The position numbers were made by a program, and so were the translations under genes. From assembly GCA_021776465.1 (NCBI GenBank), contig JAJFFU010000048.1:1-58380 (forward strand): a stretch of 58,380 nt of DNA, in the 5' to 3' direction. This DNA is from Parvularculaceae bacterium. GTDB lineage: Bacteria > Pseudomonadota > Alphaproteobacteria > Caulobacterales > Parvularculaceae. This document shows positions 1 to 8,464 of the stretch, piece by piece. The notes beneath the pieces were generated by a model, which saw nothing but the letters and a program-made list of their open reading frames with translations, ran no database searches and was not told the DNA's origin. How positions within the stretch are numbered: position 1 is the stretch's first letter; each line of letters begins with the position of its first letter.

Positions 1-346
1 AGCCGGATGATGGAACTGTCTTTGTGATATAGCCGCTTTTTCTTTTTGTGCCGCTGCGGCAGTTGCAGCCCTTCCTCACGCCACAAGCGCTCGACTTTCT
101 TGTGATTGACCGTCCAGCCTTCAATACGGAGCAACTCAGCGATCTTGCGATAGCCATAGCGGCCATATTGTCTGGCCAATCGGATCATCGCCAGCCGAAG
201 GCTGTCATCATCTTGTTCCACGGCTTTATAGTTTTGCGTTGATCGCGCCATACCAATCGTTTTGCATGTATGCCGCTCGGACGATCCGAGTTTCTGACGT
301 ACATGGATCACGGTCTGGCGCAGAATGGCGACCGTCAGACCTTGGG
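1..346 (-). CDS. IS3-family transposase OrfB, partial (N-terminal part)
   Basis: Read from the frameshift point towards position 1, this frame encodes the N-terminal region of an IS3 OrfB. It contains the RYGYRKIAELLR segment and the HKKVERLWREEGLQLP segment typical of the HTH_21 region that precedes the rve integrase core. The DDE catalytic core would lie beyond the window edge and is not seen. There is no convincing start codon of its own, so it is probably made as an OrfAB fusion by -1 frameshifting in the orfA tail. The frame is open to the window edge, so the element could be active. Confidence 0.8.
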
Positions 347-622
347 CTTTAAAAAGTCGAGGCTTTCTTTCAGGATCAACTTCTCCAGTTCAAGCTCCGC
401 AACGATCTTCTTCAGCCGGGAGTTCTCTTTCTCCATGGTCTTAAACTCTTGCAGTTGTGACCGTCCCATGCCGCCATAGCGCTTACGCCAGCTGTAATAC
501 GTTGCGTCGCTCACGCCTGCCGATCTGCATGCTGATGCTACATCACTGCCTGATGCCAGGCTCAGTTCTATTTGCCGGAGCAGATTCAATATGTCTTCGT
601 CGCTGAAACGCTTCCTCGCCAT
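335..622 (-). CDS. IS3-family transposase OrfA (helix-turn-helix subunit)
   Basis: The 95-residue product has the OrfA layout: an N-terminal HTH region containing SDATYYSWRKRYGGM (about residues 38-52), followed by a leucine-rich coiled coil (about residues 58-90) used for multimerisation. OrfA binds the terminal inverted repeats and is fused to OrfB by frameshifting to make the active transposase. The length is normal for the family. The sequence style resembles the IS407-type subgroup, but this is from memory. Confidence 0.85.
   Translation of the reverse strand: MARKRFSDEDILNLLRQIELSLASGSDVASACRSAGVSDATYYSWRKRYGGMGRSQLQEFKTMEKENSRLKKIVAELELEKLILKESLDFLKPKV
347..353 (-). promoter_or_regulatory. 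Probable -1 frameshift slippery heptamer in IS3 orfA
   Basis: The minus strand reads T-TTA-AAG in the orfA phase, an X-XXY-YYZ heptamer, six codons or fewer before the orfA stop. A -1 slip here continues into the orfB frame (A-Q-G-L-T-V...). Its position matches the OrfAB frameshift of IS3 elements. No downstream stimulatory structure was evaluated. Confidence 0.6.
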
Positions 623-688
623 CCCATAACCTCCACATTGTCGTAGAATATCACGTATTTTGTGGTGCAGTTATATGGGGGCAAGACA

Positions 689-1082
689 GTGTACTGGTAT
701 TCTGGGGATTAGGGCGCAAGCTTTTTCCGAAGGAAGGTTTTGCGCTTAGCGCGTTCTTCGACCCTTAAAGGTAATGTATTCAACCCACGGACATTCTTTC
801 TAAACGCGGAGTTTAACGACGCGCCTCACGGTTATTGTTGAAGCCCGCTACGCTTACCCATATGTCCGATAATCTTTAATGCCGGAATCAGTGCGCAGGG
901 CGGATGCGTGTGAACTATGAATTCTAAGGTAAAAATGGGCGCGCTAAATGATAGCCATGGCCTTGATACAATTTAAGCGGGAGCCCCTTCAGTGTGGACA
1001 CAAGGCGCGAAGTAATAGAGTAATATAGGCTCTTCGCTCGCCGGTTCGTTTGGTAATGGTTTTGATTGTCTAGGGGAATATC
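689..1082. other. Intergenic stretch without a recognisable gene
   Basis: About 390 bases lie between the IS end and the secreted-protein gene. Short frames here look like chance. The only structure noted is the TATGTCCGATA motif at 861-871. A ribosome-binding site (AGGGGAA) precedes the ATG at 1083. Confidence 0.6.
860..880 (+). repeat. Left copy of a recombination-site-like direct repeat
   Basis: ATATGTCCGATA followed by a T/A-rich stretch recurs at 5985-6005 in the same orientation; the first 12 bases are identical and about 17 of 21 match overall. Here the second arm of the palindrome (around 880-888) is degenerate. The two copies bracket 5.1 kb. No recombinase gene is seen between them. 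Confidence 0.5.
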
Positions 1083-2915
1083 ATGAAATTTTATGTGTGC
1101 GTCACTGCTGCAGTTTTTGGACTTGTGTCTACGGTTAAAGCGCAAGAGGGAACGCTTCGAATCGAAGGCGAGGTTTTTTCACGCACCGGCGCTCTCGCCG
1201 GAGAGGCGCCATTTGAAGTAGGCGATCCATTTGTGTACTTGGTGAAGTTCGATAACTCGTTTGACGGCCCTATGGCCGGAGTTCAAGAGATCGATTTTAC
1301 CACTATTTCTGAATTTTCGGCGGCGATCGGTTCGTATCGTATTTCTGGCGGATCAGGTAATGTTGGACTCTCTAATGATTTTGTCGTTCCTCCGCCGATC
1401 GTAGAGACAATCGATCAGCTTAGCTTCCAACATTTCTTCGAACCTTTCTATGATGAAGTCTTTGGAATGCCGGGTCGGACTGATTTTGAGTTTACCGACG
1501 GACCTATCAGCGGGGAGGAATTGAATAGTCTGGTTTTTAACGTGCGAACGCCAGGAATTGAAATTGTAAATGCTGGCGAATCCATTGTGGAGATCGTCGA
1601 AAATGTTGAAGCCAACTTCGAAGCACTTAAAAATGATCCAAACCTCCCGATCCTCGCGACCGTTGCTTTTGACAATGAAGCCTTAGGATCTCAACCTGTG
1701 GGCCTTCTAATAACTATTACCGACGTTATTGCGAATGCCGACATAAATGCTGAGCCCCTTGAGTACGGAACCGTAGCGGGCGCCATAGTACGTAGTCGGC
1801 CCGGTGGGGCCGTGCTATCGTCGTTTACCAACAGACTCGAATCCACAAGGGGCGCAGACTCTTTCGTGCAGGCCTTCTCTACATCTGATGGCTCGGCTGT
1901 TGCCAGCGCGGCGATTGATGCGACTGGAGGTGAGGTCAATCCGGATGATATTCCAGGCTTAAAGGTTGGGGTATATGCAGGTTCCGGTGATACTGCGGCC
2001 AGGGGAATAGCTTTTCGCACCTACACTTACTCGGGTGAATTTCAGCAGGTTATCCGCACGAATGCGACGCTGGATGTCGAGTTTCGCGCGCCCAGGTTCG
2101 GGGGGGGCGGTGCACGTAGGACAGCCAAAGGGGGCATCTACATTTACGATGCTAAGACTTTTGCAGCATCTATCGAGTCGCTTGGTGGAGACATCGAGGA
2201 AATTTTCATGCCGCTATCTCGGCTGGAAAATGATAACGAGATCAGTTCCGCTGGGGCAATTGCAGACGCAACGCCGAGCGAGCTATTAAACATTAATGCG
2301 CTCGGCGCCGACACATTTAGCCGTCGAGGAGCTGGAGGAACTGAACTCGAGTTGAGTGTCCGTGCTACGGCCTTAATACAGCCTGAACAAGCATTTACGG
2401 TGCTATTCGATTTATCAGGAATTTCGCCAGGTCTTGGCGACCTATTGGCCTTGAATTCTCTCGACGCTGACGAAACCTTTTTTACTGATGAGTTTGGATT
2501 GCCGATAGATGGGATCGTTGAAATTGGAGAGGCAGAGCCTGGCGCGACATCCGTCGACATCGACATTATTCCATACTCTAAACGAAACCGCTTCCTCCTT
2601 GAATTTAGAAGGTGGATCCCCGTCGCAATTCTCTCCAATGAAAATTTTGACGCGGTGAACGATCTCGATCGATCAACTATTCGGTTCGGAACGACAGGTG
2701 AAGAGACTGCGCCTCGTCGGTGCCGCGCAAAAGTTGTAAACCACGAAGACAATTTACGTGACCTGGTTTGCTGGTTTCGCGTTAAGAAGGCTGGCTTTGG
2801 CGAAGAAAGCGCAATTGGCGTGTTGACAGCTAATACTTTCGAAGGAAGGCAGATAATTGCGACCGACGAGGTAAACCCGATTTCGTTGCGCCAGTTCTAT
2901 AAATTCAAACATTGA
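1083..2915 (+). CDS. Secreted protein with a C-terminal calcium/adhesion-like repeat domain
   Basis: The 610-residue protein starts with a clear Sec signal (charged Met-Lys start, hydrophobic stretch, cleavage near VKAQ-EG at about residue 21), so it should be exported. The bulk is a beta-rich, acidic region I do not recognise. The C-terminal part (about residues 490-600) resembles a domain common at the ends of surface proteins in cyanobacteria and planctomycetes, with a VDIDI start, a central IPVAILS motif and a following STIRFG motif. Function is unknown; a surface or matrix role is inference. The start is supported by an AGGGGAA ribosome site. The gene stands alone and faces the membrane-protein pair across a stem-loop. 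Confidence 0.65.
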   Translation: MKFYVCVTAAVFGLVSTVKAQEGTLRIEGEVFSRTGALAGEAPFEVGDPFVYLVKFDNSFDGPMAGVQEIDFTTISEFSAAIGSYRISGGSGNVGLSNDFVVPPPIVETIDQLSFQHFFEPFYDEVFGMPGRTDFEFTDGPISGEELNSLVFNVRTPGIEIVNAGESIVEIVENVEANFEALKNDPNLPILATVAFDNEALGSQPVGLLITITDVIANADINAEPLEYGTVAGAIVRSRPGGAVLSSFTNRLESTRGADSFVQAFSTSDGSAVASAAIDATGGEVNPDDIPGLKVGVYAGSGDTAARGIAFRTYTYSGEFQQVIRTNATLDVEFRAPRFGGGGARRTAKGGIYIYDAKTFAASIESLGGDIEEIFMPLSRLENDNEISSAGAIADATPSELLNINALGADTFSRRGAGGTELELSVRATALIQPEQAFTVLFDLSGISPGLGDLLALNSLDADETFFTDEFGLPIDGIVEIGEAEPGATSVDIDIIPYSKRNRFLLEFRRWIPVAILSNENFDAVNDLDRSTIRFGTTGEETAPRRCRAKVVNHEDNLRDLVCWFRVKKAGFGEESAIGVLTANTFEGRQIIATDEVNPISLRQFYKFKH

Positions 2916-3042
2916 GCCAGGCAGACGTAGGAAAATTTGTCTGAGTTTGTTTTCCATCAGCAATAAAAGCGTCAGCGAGGGAATATAAAATTCGGTCCGA
3001 ACTTGTTTATAACGTTGTCGGCAGTGATTTTGCTGTCGGCTC

Positions 3043-3080
3043 CAGCTTCAGCAAAGTTTTCTTTGAAAAAACTGAAGCTG
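3043..3080. terminator. Stem-loop between convergent genes, probable bidirectional terminator
   Basis: Perfect 9-bp arms CAGCTTCAG (3043-3051) and CTGAAGCTG (3072-3080) enclose a second short hairpin, CAAAG-TTTT-CTTTG, with an A-run bulge. It sits between the plus-strand gene ending at 2915 and the minus-strand gene ending at 3091. Confidence 0.55.
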
Positions 3081-3090
3081 TCTTGCCCCC

Positions 3091-4752
3091 TTACCGGCCT
3101 TTGTAGTTCCACACTGGATTGTCCTCTTCCTGCCACGAGGTGTCACCCGCATTGCGGTCACGGCGGCGACGGAACGCCATGAGGAGGACTGTGACATAGA
3201 GGCTTATGACCATCCCCTGAAGCACCACGGGGGAGACGACGGCCCGGGCGACATGGCGGGCGGGAGCCTGGCACCAGTCGGGCGCAATCCAGGCGGGTTT
3301 GCCCTTATCCTCTGGCGGCTTACACAATGACAGGTGCCAGTCGATGCTCCCTGACGGGCCGCACCAGCCAGGGGCGATCCACTCCGGATTGCCTCCGTCA
3401 TCCGCGGGCGGCTTACATAGTGAGTGCTGCTGATTGATTTCAAGATCGGGGCGCGTGCCCGTGAGGAGCAGGGTCCATTCGGCGTCAAGCCAGACGGCCC
3501 CTCGGTCGACGACTTCGGTCATGCGGTCATGGAGCCAGGCATCGACGATGGTGACGAGCGCGAGAGCCTCATACGCGCCGCCGGGATCATCGCTCTCTCC
3601 ACCGCCTTCATTTGCGTTGTCTGTACCAGCCTCATCGGTACCCGTCTCTTCTTCACCGATATCCGGTTCGGTTTCGCGCAGCTCCGGATACAAGTCCAAC
3701 GGATTATTGCAACCATACCTCCGGCGCCATTCTGTAGCCTCATCGTCTGTGAGCTGCCCGGTGCGCTCCTTGCACCAGTCACCCCCGCGATAAAAGCCGC
3801 AATGCGCCAGGCCGTAGATGGCGTTCTCCGCATCCCGCAAGTCCTGAATCCTATCAGAAAGTCTGAACTCCGCCTCTCGGGCGACATAGCGATCACTGAT
3901 GCAGACATATCCTTTATCATCCGCGTTCCACATCCATCTATTCTCAAGGCACTCGCGCTTACCGACAATCTCGCAGAGATTATCTTCCTTGGACACGGCC
4001 TGTTTCATCAAACTTCTGACCTTTTCCGGCAGAAAAACCTGCGCTTCCTTGATGGCTGCAAGCTCTCCTTTCTGAGCCGCAAGCTCTGCCTCCAGATCGC
4101 TGATCGACCTAATTAGACTCTGATCAAGCACGTAACTGTCAAACACCAGCCGCACCGCTTCGCCAGCCTGCGCCACGTCCGGCTCCGGGAACACGGCGCT
4201 GGCAGTTCTCTCCTGCACCCAGACAAAGAGGCTCGAATAGACAAGGCCCACGACCAGAGACAAACGGAAGAAGCTCCAGCGGGCCGCTTTGAGGCCAGGC
4301 ATGGGCAGGCGGTCAAGGGCGAGGAGCAGGAGGGTGAAGCCGGTGCCGGTCGCGATAAGCAGGATCAGAGTCCAGCGAAAATCCTCCGCCATTGCTTCGC
4401 CAAGGCTTTCGGAGACACTTTTCACGCTGTCTGCATCAGGAAAGGTGAACAGCGCCGCGATGACGACGAAGACCATGCGGAACAGGACGCCAACAGCTAC
4501 GAGGGAGACTACGACGCCGAGGGTCAGGCCGCCAAAGGGACGGCGGAAGAAAAGCGGCCGGTCAAAGAGCAGGCGCCGCACTTCCATGGGAAAAGAGATG
4601 ACGAGGGAGACCAAGCCCGTGAACACCGCAAAGCCGAGAATCGGGCTTGTCTGAACGGCGAAGACGACCCCGGCGGTACACAGCGCGAGCCAGAGAAAGC
4701 GCAGTCGGTCACCGCCCTTGAGGATCGCGTTGAGAAAGCGGGGCTGTTTCAT
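3091..4752 (-). CDS. Unknown multi-pass membrane protein with a Cys-rich soluble region
   Basis: The 553-residue protein is not recognised. Visible are about five N-terminal hydrophobic segments within residues 15-180, a heptad-like coiled coil (about 205-245), a long region rich in cysteines (CEIVGKREC, HCGF, WCKE, GCNN), an acidic low-complexity linker, two copies of a short unit of the form SLCKPP-x-D-x-G-x-P-x-WIAP-x-WC near residues 445-500, and a last membrane segment (about 515-535) before a charged tail. The paired cysteines suggest a disulfide-bonded domain outside the cytoplasm. It follows the 258-residue membrane protein after only 30 bases, so the two are likely co-transcribed and may form a complex. 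Confidence 0.6.
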   Translation of the reverse strand: MKQPRFLNAILKGGDRLRFLWLALCTAGVVFAVQTSPILGFAVFTGLVSLVISFPMEVRRLLFDRPLFFRRPFGGLTLGVVVSLVAVGVLFRMVFVVIAALFTFPDADSVKSVSESLGEAMAEDFRWTLILLIATGTGFTLLLLALDRLPMPGLKAARWSFFRLSLVVGLVYSSLFVWVQERTASAVFPEPDVAQAGEAVRLVFDSYVLDQSLIRSISDLEAELAAQKGELAAIKEAQVFLPEKVRSLMKQAVSKEDNLCEIVGKRECLENRWMWNADDKGYVCISDRYVAREAEFRLSDRIQDLRDAENAIYGLAHCGFYRGGDWCKERTGQLTDDEATEWRRRYGCNNPLDLYPELRETEPDIGEEETGTDEAGTDNANEGGGESDDPGGAYEALALVTIVDAWLHDRMTEVVDRGAVWLDAEWTLLLTGTRPDLEINQQHSLCKPPADDGGNPEWIAPGWCGPSGSIDWHLSLCKPPEDKGKPAWIAPDWCQAPARHVARAVVSPVVLQGMVISLYVTVLLMAFRRRRDRNAGDTSWQEEDNPVWNYKGR

Positions 4753-4782
4753 GCTGACGTGGCTACGAACGGTCTTTTAAGC

Positions 4783-5559
4783 TCAGGCAAGCGAGGTGAA
4801 CACGTCGATCATTTTGCCGAGGATGAGGAAAAACAGGTTTTGGAACATGTTGTCCCCTTTTCCTATGGTCTTTTTCCTGACCTGGTTCAGAGCTCCCATG
4901 ACCTTGTCTTTTGTCAGGGTACGGACCCAAAGAACAATGGCAGAAAAGATAGCATTGAAGAACAGGGCGTAGCCCACAGCCCAAAGGGCGAGGCGGACAG
5001 GGGCATCGCTCAACTGTGCATCCACCATCGGCAGATTGACAACAATACCGAGCCAGTCTGTGATCAGCCCAGGCCCCGGCGCGCCGGGCAAAAAAAGCGC
5101 CGCCCATAGCGCCATGGAGGATAGCGCGAAAGCCCACCAAAGGGCCAGACCGGCGAATACTACAAGGATCAGGAAGGCCGCATTTGCTTTCTGAACGACC
5201 TGCGTGAACCCGAGGAGCAGAAGCGCGATCATGCCCCCCTGGATGACAGCAACGATCCCCAGGTACCACTTTCCGAACGTGTCAAACCGGATGCCGAACG
5301 CCCCGCAGAAGATAGAGGTCAGCAGAAAGACAACCGCCATGATGACGATCGGTTTGACGATACTGCTAGTGATCAGCGCGTCAGCGACCGAGTTTCCCTT
5401 ACGCGCAACCGATGGGGGGGCGCTGGCCTCAAAGGAGGCGCGGGCCTCCGAAAAGTCGAAGCGGGAAAAGCGGAAGCGAGCCACATAGATCCCGTCCTGT
5501 TCAATACCGGCGGAGCTGACCTCTGCCGTCGCGTTTCCGTGTTCCGTCCCAATACTCAT
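4783..5559 (-). CDS. Unknown integral membrane protein, partner of the downstream gene
   Basis: The 258-residue product has a soluble N-terminus of about 65 residues, then about five hydrophobic segments between residues 70 and 200, and a short basic stretch (VRKKTIGKGD) before an amphipathic C-terminus. No family motif was recognised. The ATG is preceded by a G-rich ribosome site (GGGGGTG). It is first in a two-gene operon with the Cys-rich membrane protein. A transport or secretion complex is possible but nothing in the sequence proves it. Confidence 0.6.
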   Translation of the reverse strand: MSIGTEHGNATAEVSSAGIEQDGIYVARFRFSRFDFSEARASFEASAPPSVARKGNSVADALITSSIVKPIVIMAVVFLLTSIFCGAFGIRFDTFGKWYLGIVAVIQGGMIALLLLGFTQVVQKANAAFLILVVFAGLALWWAFALSSMALWAALFLPGAPGPGLITDWLGIVVNLPMVDAQLSDAPVRLALWAVGYALFFNAIFSAIVLWVRTLTKDKVMGALNQVRKKTIGKGDNMFQNLFFLILGKMIDVFTSLA

Positions 5560-5887
5560 GAAGCACCCCCATAGTTAAAGGGATTTTAACCTTTGGGAAA
5601 CGGGGAATGTCAAGAGACGATTGTGTGACAGCAGCTAAGTATCTTATCAGATGAGGACGTCTTGGGCACTGATTAGGCGGCTTTCAACGGACGAAGACGA
5701 ACTATGCTAACTTCGACCCAACGCTGATTGACGAACAGCTATCTGACCTGCACGAGAATTAATTCTCCAAGAAAACCGAGAGCGCTTCCCCAAGATCGGC
5801 GTGCTATCTTTGGAGCTCCTCTATACTTAGGATATATCCCTACTCAATTAATACTAAGTACCATAAAGGACGTTATGATGCGCTATG

Positions 5888-5963
5888 AATGTCCGCTTTT
5901 GATCAAATCTAAGACCTCAAAGGGGCAGCGCTCAATGTCGCAAACGGGCCAAAAGCGGTCATT
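5888..5963. repeat. Short element with inverted ends, likely a dispersed alphaproteobacterial repeat
   Basis: The left end reads AATGTCCGCTTTTG and the right end CAAAAGCGGTCATT, an inverted pair with one mismatch, about 50 bases apart. From memory, very similar sequence occurs scattered in many alphaproteobacterial genomes. It is too short to encode a protein. A non-autonomous mobile repeat is the likeliest reading. Confidence 0.45.
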
Positions 5964-5984
5964 GAAAATACCCGATGTCCGCAA

Positions 5985-6014
5985 ATATGTCCGATACCTT
6001 TTAACTTCGGACAT
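5985..6014 (+). repeat. Right copy of the recombination-site-like repeat (full palindrome)
   Basis: The arms ATGTCCGA (5987-5994) and TCGGACAT (6007-6014) form a perfect 8-bp inverted repeat with a 12-base centre. With flanking bases this looks like two 11-bp arms around an 8-base spacer, the layout of a tyrosine-recombinase core site. Its left arm is identical to that at 860-871. Confidence 0.5.
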
Positions 6015-6191
6015 TATTCCCGGATAGCGTTCGATTTTAATGCGCTAGCCGATGCCGTGATGCGCATTTATCGCGCCGATTCTAGTGTTTCCGCCCTATC
6101 GGATGAGACACTACTATTATTAGTGTTATCTGAAACGGTGGCGCGGCCAATAGCGCCGCCTTCGAGGCAGACAAAAGCGCAAATCGTTCCC

Positions 6192-6494
6192 ATGACATTT
6201 GTAAAAAACCATGACTCACCACAAGCAGCCAAGTTCATAACATTCCAGAAACGAATGGGCTGGACAAACTCGCAGTGCGTAGCTTTCTTTGGCGTTACAC
6301 AGTCGTCGTGGCGAAAATGGAAAAGTGGAATGCACTCACCACGTCAGGAATACATGGACCGCATCAAAATTGCATTCTATGCCGTTCGAACCTCCAGCGG
6401 GCGGGAATTAATACAGGAATGGATCGACGCTTATGAGGACGGTCGAAAACGCGGTGATCTCAATACGAGATGTTGTTTTTTCCGCTACTCGTGA
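6192..6494 (+). CDS. Small helix-turn-helix DNA-binding protein
   Basis: From the ATG at 6192 the product is 100 residues. Residues about 14-58 look like an XRE/Cro-type HTH: FITFQKRMGWTNSQ, then VAFFGVTQSSWRKWKSG, where a Trp-Lys-Trp recognition region is followed by a basic tail. The frame stays open upstream to 6057, but that extension looks non-coding in composition. It stands alone next to repeats and could be a remnant of a mobile element's regulator. The gene call is moderate and the start uncertain. Confidence 0.5.
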   Translation: MTFVKNHDSPQAAKFITFQKRMGWTNSQCVAFFGVTQSSWRKWKSGMHSPRQEYMDRIKIAFYAVRTSSGRELIQEWIDAYEDGRKRGDLNTRCCFFRYS

Positions 6495-6613
6495 GTCGAC
6501 CTTATGTCTAATGCGACTCGCTAGTGAATCTTTTTGCCAAAATTACACCGTTTCTAAGTACTCAAACCTCCAAAAAACGGAGGTTGAATCAGAACTTGGC
6601 CTCTATGAGTACC

Positions 6614-8455
6614 CTAATTTTCTTCGGGCGCTAGTTCAATCTCTTCCGTCACACCTGATCTGCGCATTAAGGTATAGACGCGTGTATCAGCTATGTAACG
6701 TTGAAGAGAATCGAACTGCGACGAAAACAGCGCATAGTTGAAGGCCTCATCCAAAATATGGCGAGGAGGTCTTGCAGACCTCCCACGCAATCTAATTTCT
6801 CGAAGCCGTTCTTGATGCTCGAGTCGGCGGAGCAATCGTTTATTTGAAATATTAGTACATTCATCAGTAATTCGCTTTATTAGAATTTCGCTGTCACGCG
6901 CCGCTTTAGCTCTGTCAGCGCGAGATGTTGACCGTGGCAATCGCTTGCTTCCATCTCTGATCGCTTGAACAAATGGCACCCATACGTCTTGTGTGTAATA
7001 ATTTATGACACGGTCATAACTGGGCTGAACGCCATTCGAAAGTAAAACTCCCTCAAGTTCGCAAACATGATTGCCGAGCGATAGACCTCGATTGAAATTC
7101 GACCGTAGACGTTGAATAGCTTCCGGACTTTGCTCGTTCAAGTCTGTCGAAACTGATACTTCTAATTCAGTTGGCATGCGTCGTATGAACTCCTTGTAAA
7201 CACGATCAAGCAAACCTCCGCTAGAAAGCGATCCTATGACAGCAATTGCCCCGAGCGTTGGCACACGATAACTAGGCAAGTCGGCGTGTTGGGATATGAA
7301 ATTCGAAACTACTGTGCCGTACGCGCTTTCCAACCCATTATTGCGCCCATCACCATAATAAAAACAATACGGCATCGTAGCAATCATGAGATGAATGTTC
7401 TGCTCTGCATGCGGATAATCGTTTTGCAGAAGTGTGATTTCGTCGGCTGTATCGTAACACGCTTGAGCCTGTACTTGCTCGCGTGTCCTGTCTTTAGGAA
7501 GCTGTCGACGTATGCGGAATGGAAACGCTTCAGAATAGACAAAGCCAGAAACGAATACTCTCGTCACGTCTTTCACGCGTTGTAAGTAGGCATCCGTGCG
7601 GCCTAAGGCTCTTGCCATTGAACCGTTCCACGGTGTTTGCCGAATGCTGTCCAGATAGGTGAGGTATTTTTCTTCCGCATAGACGAGCACCGCTGCGGCG
7701 CGATCGTCCGGCGACGCATAGTGACCATTGGGATTATGTGGCATTCGTTCTATCAATGACAAAGCACCTTGGATAGAAAACCCTGCAGACACCATGAGGT
7801 CTACAGCAAACCTGTCCGCTCTCAATTCAGTTTCAGAATAATCAGGTTTCGCTTGATCCCTTTCGGAAACTAAAGGGTCAATGTTCCATGCATTTGACGC
7901 TGTATGGTCTTGGCTAAGGGCACCTTGATTTTGGTCGATATTGTAGCGCCGATATCGCCGCGAAGGATCTGTGAGGAGAGATTTTTCACCAATATCATTA
8001 AATACAATATGTGCAATTTCGTGAGCGATTAAGAAAGCTGCTTGATCTCGGGTCTTCAATTCCAATGCTATTGGTGCGCAAACTGTTATCGTTCCCCCAT
8101 AGTCGTTCCATGCCCAACTGCGTGCGCCCAAACAAGATGTCACTTGGAGATCGACGAAATTGCTAGGCATATTGATTGCCTCAACAATATCTCCAGCAAT
8201 AGAGCGATACTCTCCTTCCAGTTCCTTTTCATGCCAGCGCGCATCATTTTCATAATAGCGCGCTACCCACCGACTGCTGAACCAGTCACCACGTTTTGGA
8301 TCCCAGTATTGCCGCACAGTTTGTTCGACAGTTCGTTGTGTATCTTCCCGCACTTCATCAAGTCCGGCTCTATCTTGAGCGAGAAGAGGCCCCGAAGCTA
8401 AAATCGCGAAGGTCGCCAATACCCGCGCAAAAGAAATAGTCAATTGATTGAGCAC
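6614..8455 (-). CDS. Exported M48-like zinc metalloprotease
   Basis: The 613-residue protein has an N-terminal signal (hydrophobic stretch ending SGPLLAQ, about residue 27). The zinc site is visible as HEIAH (residues 145-149) with the third ligand expected in the ELRAD motif (E210), an order and spacing typical of peptidase family M48 (BepA/Oma1-like). The roughly 350 residues after the catalytic domain show no clear TPR repeats. It probably acts in the periplasm on misfolded or envelope proteins; this is inference from the family. It is last in an operon with a CHASE2 protein and a small exported protein (gap 9 bases). The start is GTG at 8455. Confidence 0.75.
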   Translation of the reverse strand: MLNQLTISFARVLATFAILASGPLLAQDRAGLDEVREDTQRTVEQTVRQYWDPKRGDWFSSRWVARYYENDARWHEKELEGEYRSIAGDIVEAINMPSNFVDLQVTSCLGARSWAWNDYGGTITVCAPIALELKTRDQAAFLIAHEIAHIVFNDIGEKSLLTDPSRRYRRYNIDQNQGALSQDHTASNAWNIDPLVSERDQAKPDYSETELRADRFAVDLMVSAGFSIQGALSLIERMPHNPNGHYASPDDRAAAVLVYAEEKYLTYLDSIRQTPWNGSMARALGRTDAYLQRVKDVTRVFVSGFVYSEAFPFRIRRQLPKDRTREQVQAQACYDTADEITLLQNDYPHAEQNIHLMIATMPYCFYYGDGRNNGLESAYGTVVSNFISQHADLPSYRVPTLGAIAVIGSLSSGGLLDRVYKEFIRRMPTELEVSVSTDLNEQSPEAIQRLRSNFNRGLSLGNHVCELEGVLLSNGVQPSYDRVINYYTQDVWVPFVQAIRDGSKRLPRSTSRADRAKAARDSEILIKRITDECTNISNKRLLRRLEHQERLREIRLRGRSARPPRHILDEAFNYALFSSQFDSLQRYIADTRVYTLMRRSGVTEEIELAPEEN

Positions 8456-8464
8456 TCTAACCTA

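Larger units (their letters stand above)
1..688 (-). mobile_element. IS3-family insertion sequence, truncated by the window start
   Basis: The minus strand carries an IS3-type orfA followed by orfB in the -1 frame, the standard arrangement of this family. The orfA-side end is placed at about 688, where the minus strand reads TGTCTTGCCCCCATATAAC; IS3 elements begin with TG. The other end lies outside the window, so neither the inverted repeat nor a target duplication can be checked. The visible reading frames are intact. The end position is an estimate. Confidence 0.75.
5560..6191. other. Gene-poor stretch carrying repeats
   Basis: About 630 bases upstream of the membrane-protein operon hold no gene I can support. 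They contain the 5888-5963 inverted-repeat element and the 5985-6014 palindrome, listed separately. The promoter for the minus-strand operon should lie near 5600-5650 but no clear boxes stand out. Confidence 0.6.

Noticed and set aside
2144-2752. Minus-strand 202-residue frame inside the secreted-protein gene
   Set aside because: The plus-strand frame has a signal peptide, a ribosome site and a recognisable C-terminal domain; the antisense frame has none.
3424-4116. Plus-strand 230-residue frame opposite the Cys-rich membrane protein
   Set aside because: The minus strand has membrane segments, a coiled coil and repeats in one continuous 553-residue frame within an operon; the plus frame is a shadow.
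5728-6027. Plus-strand 99-residue frame in the gene-poor stretch
   Set aside because: It runs through the inverted repeat and palindrome and has no ribosome site or family feature.
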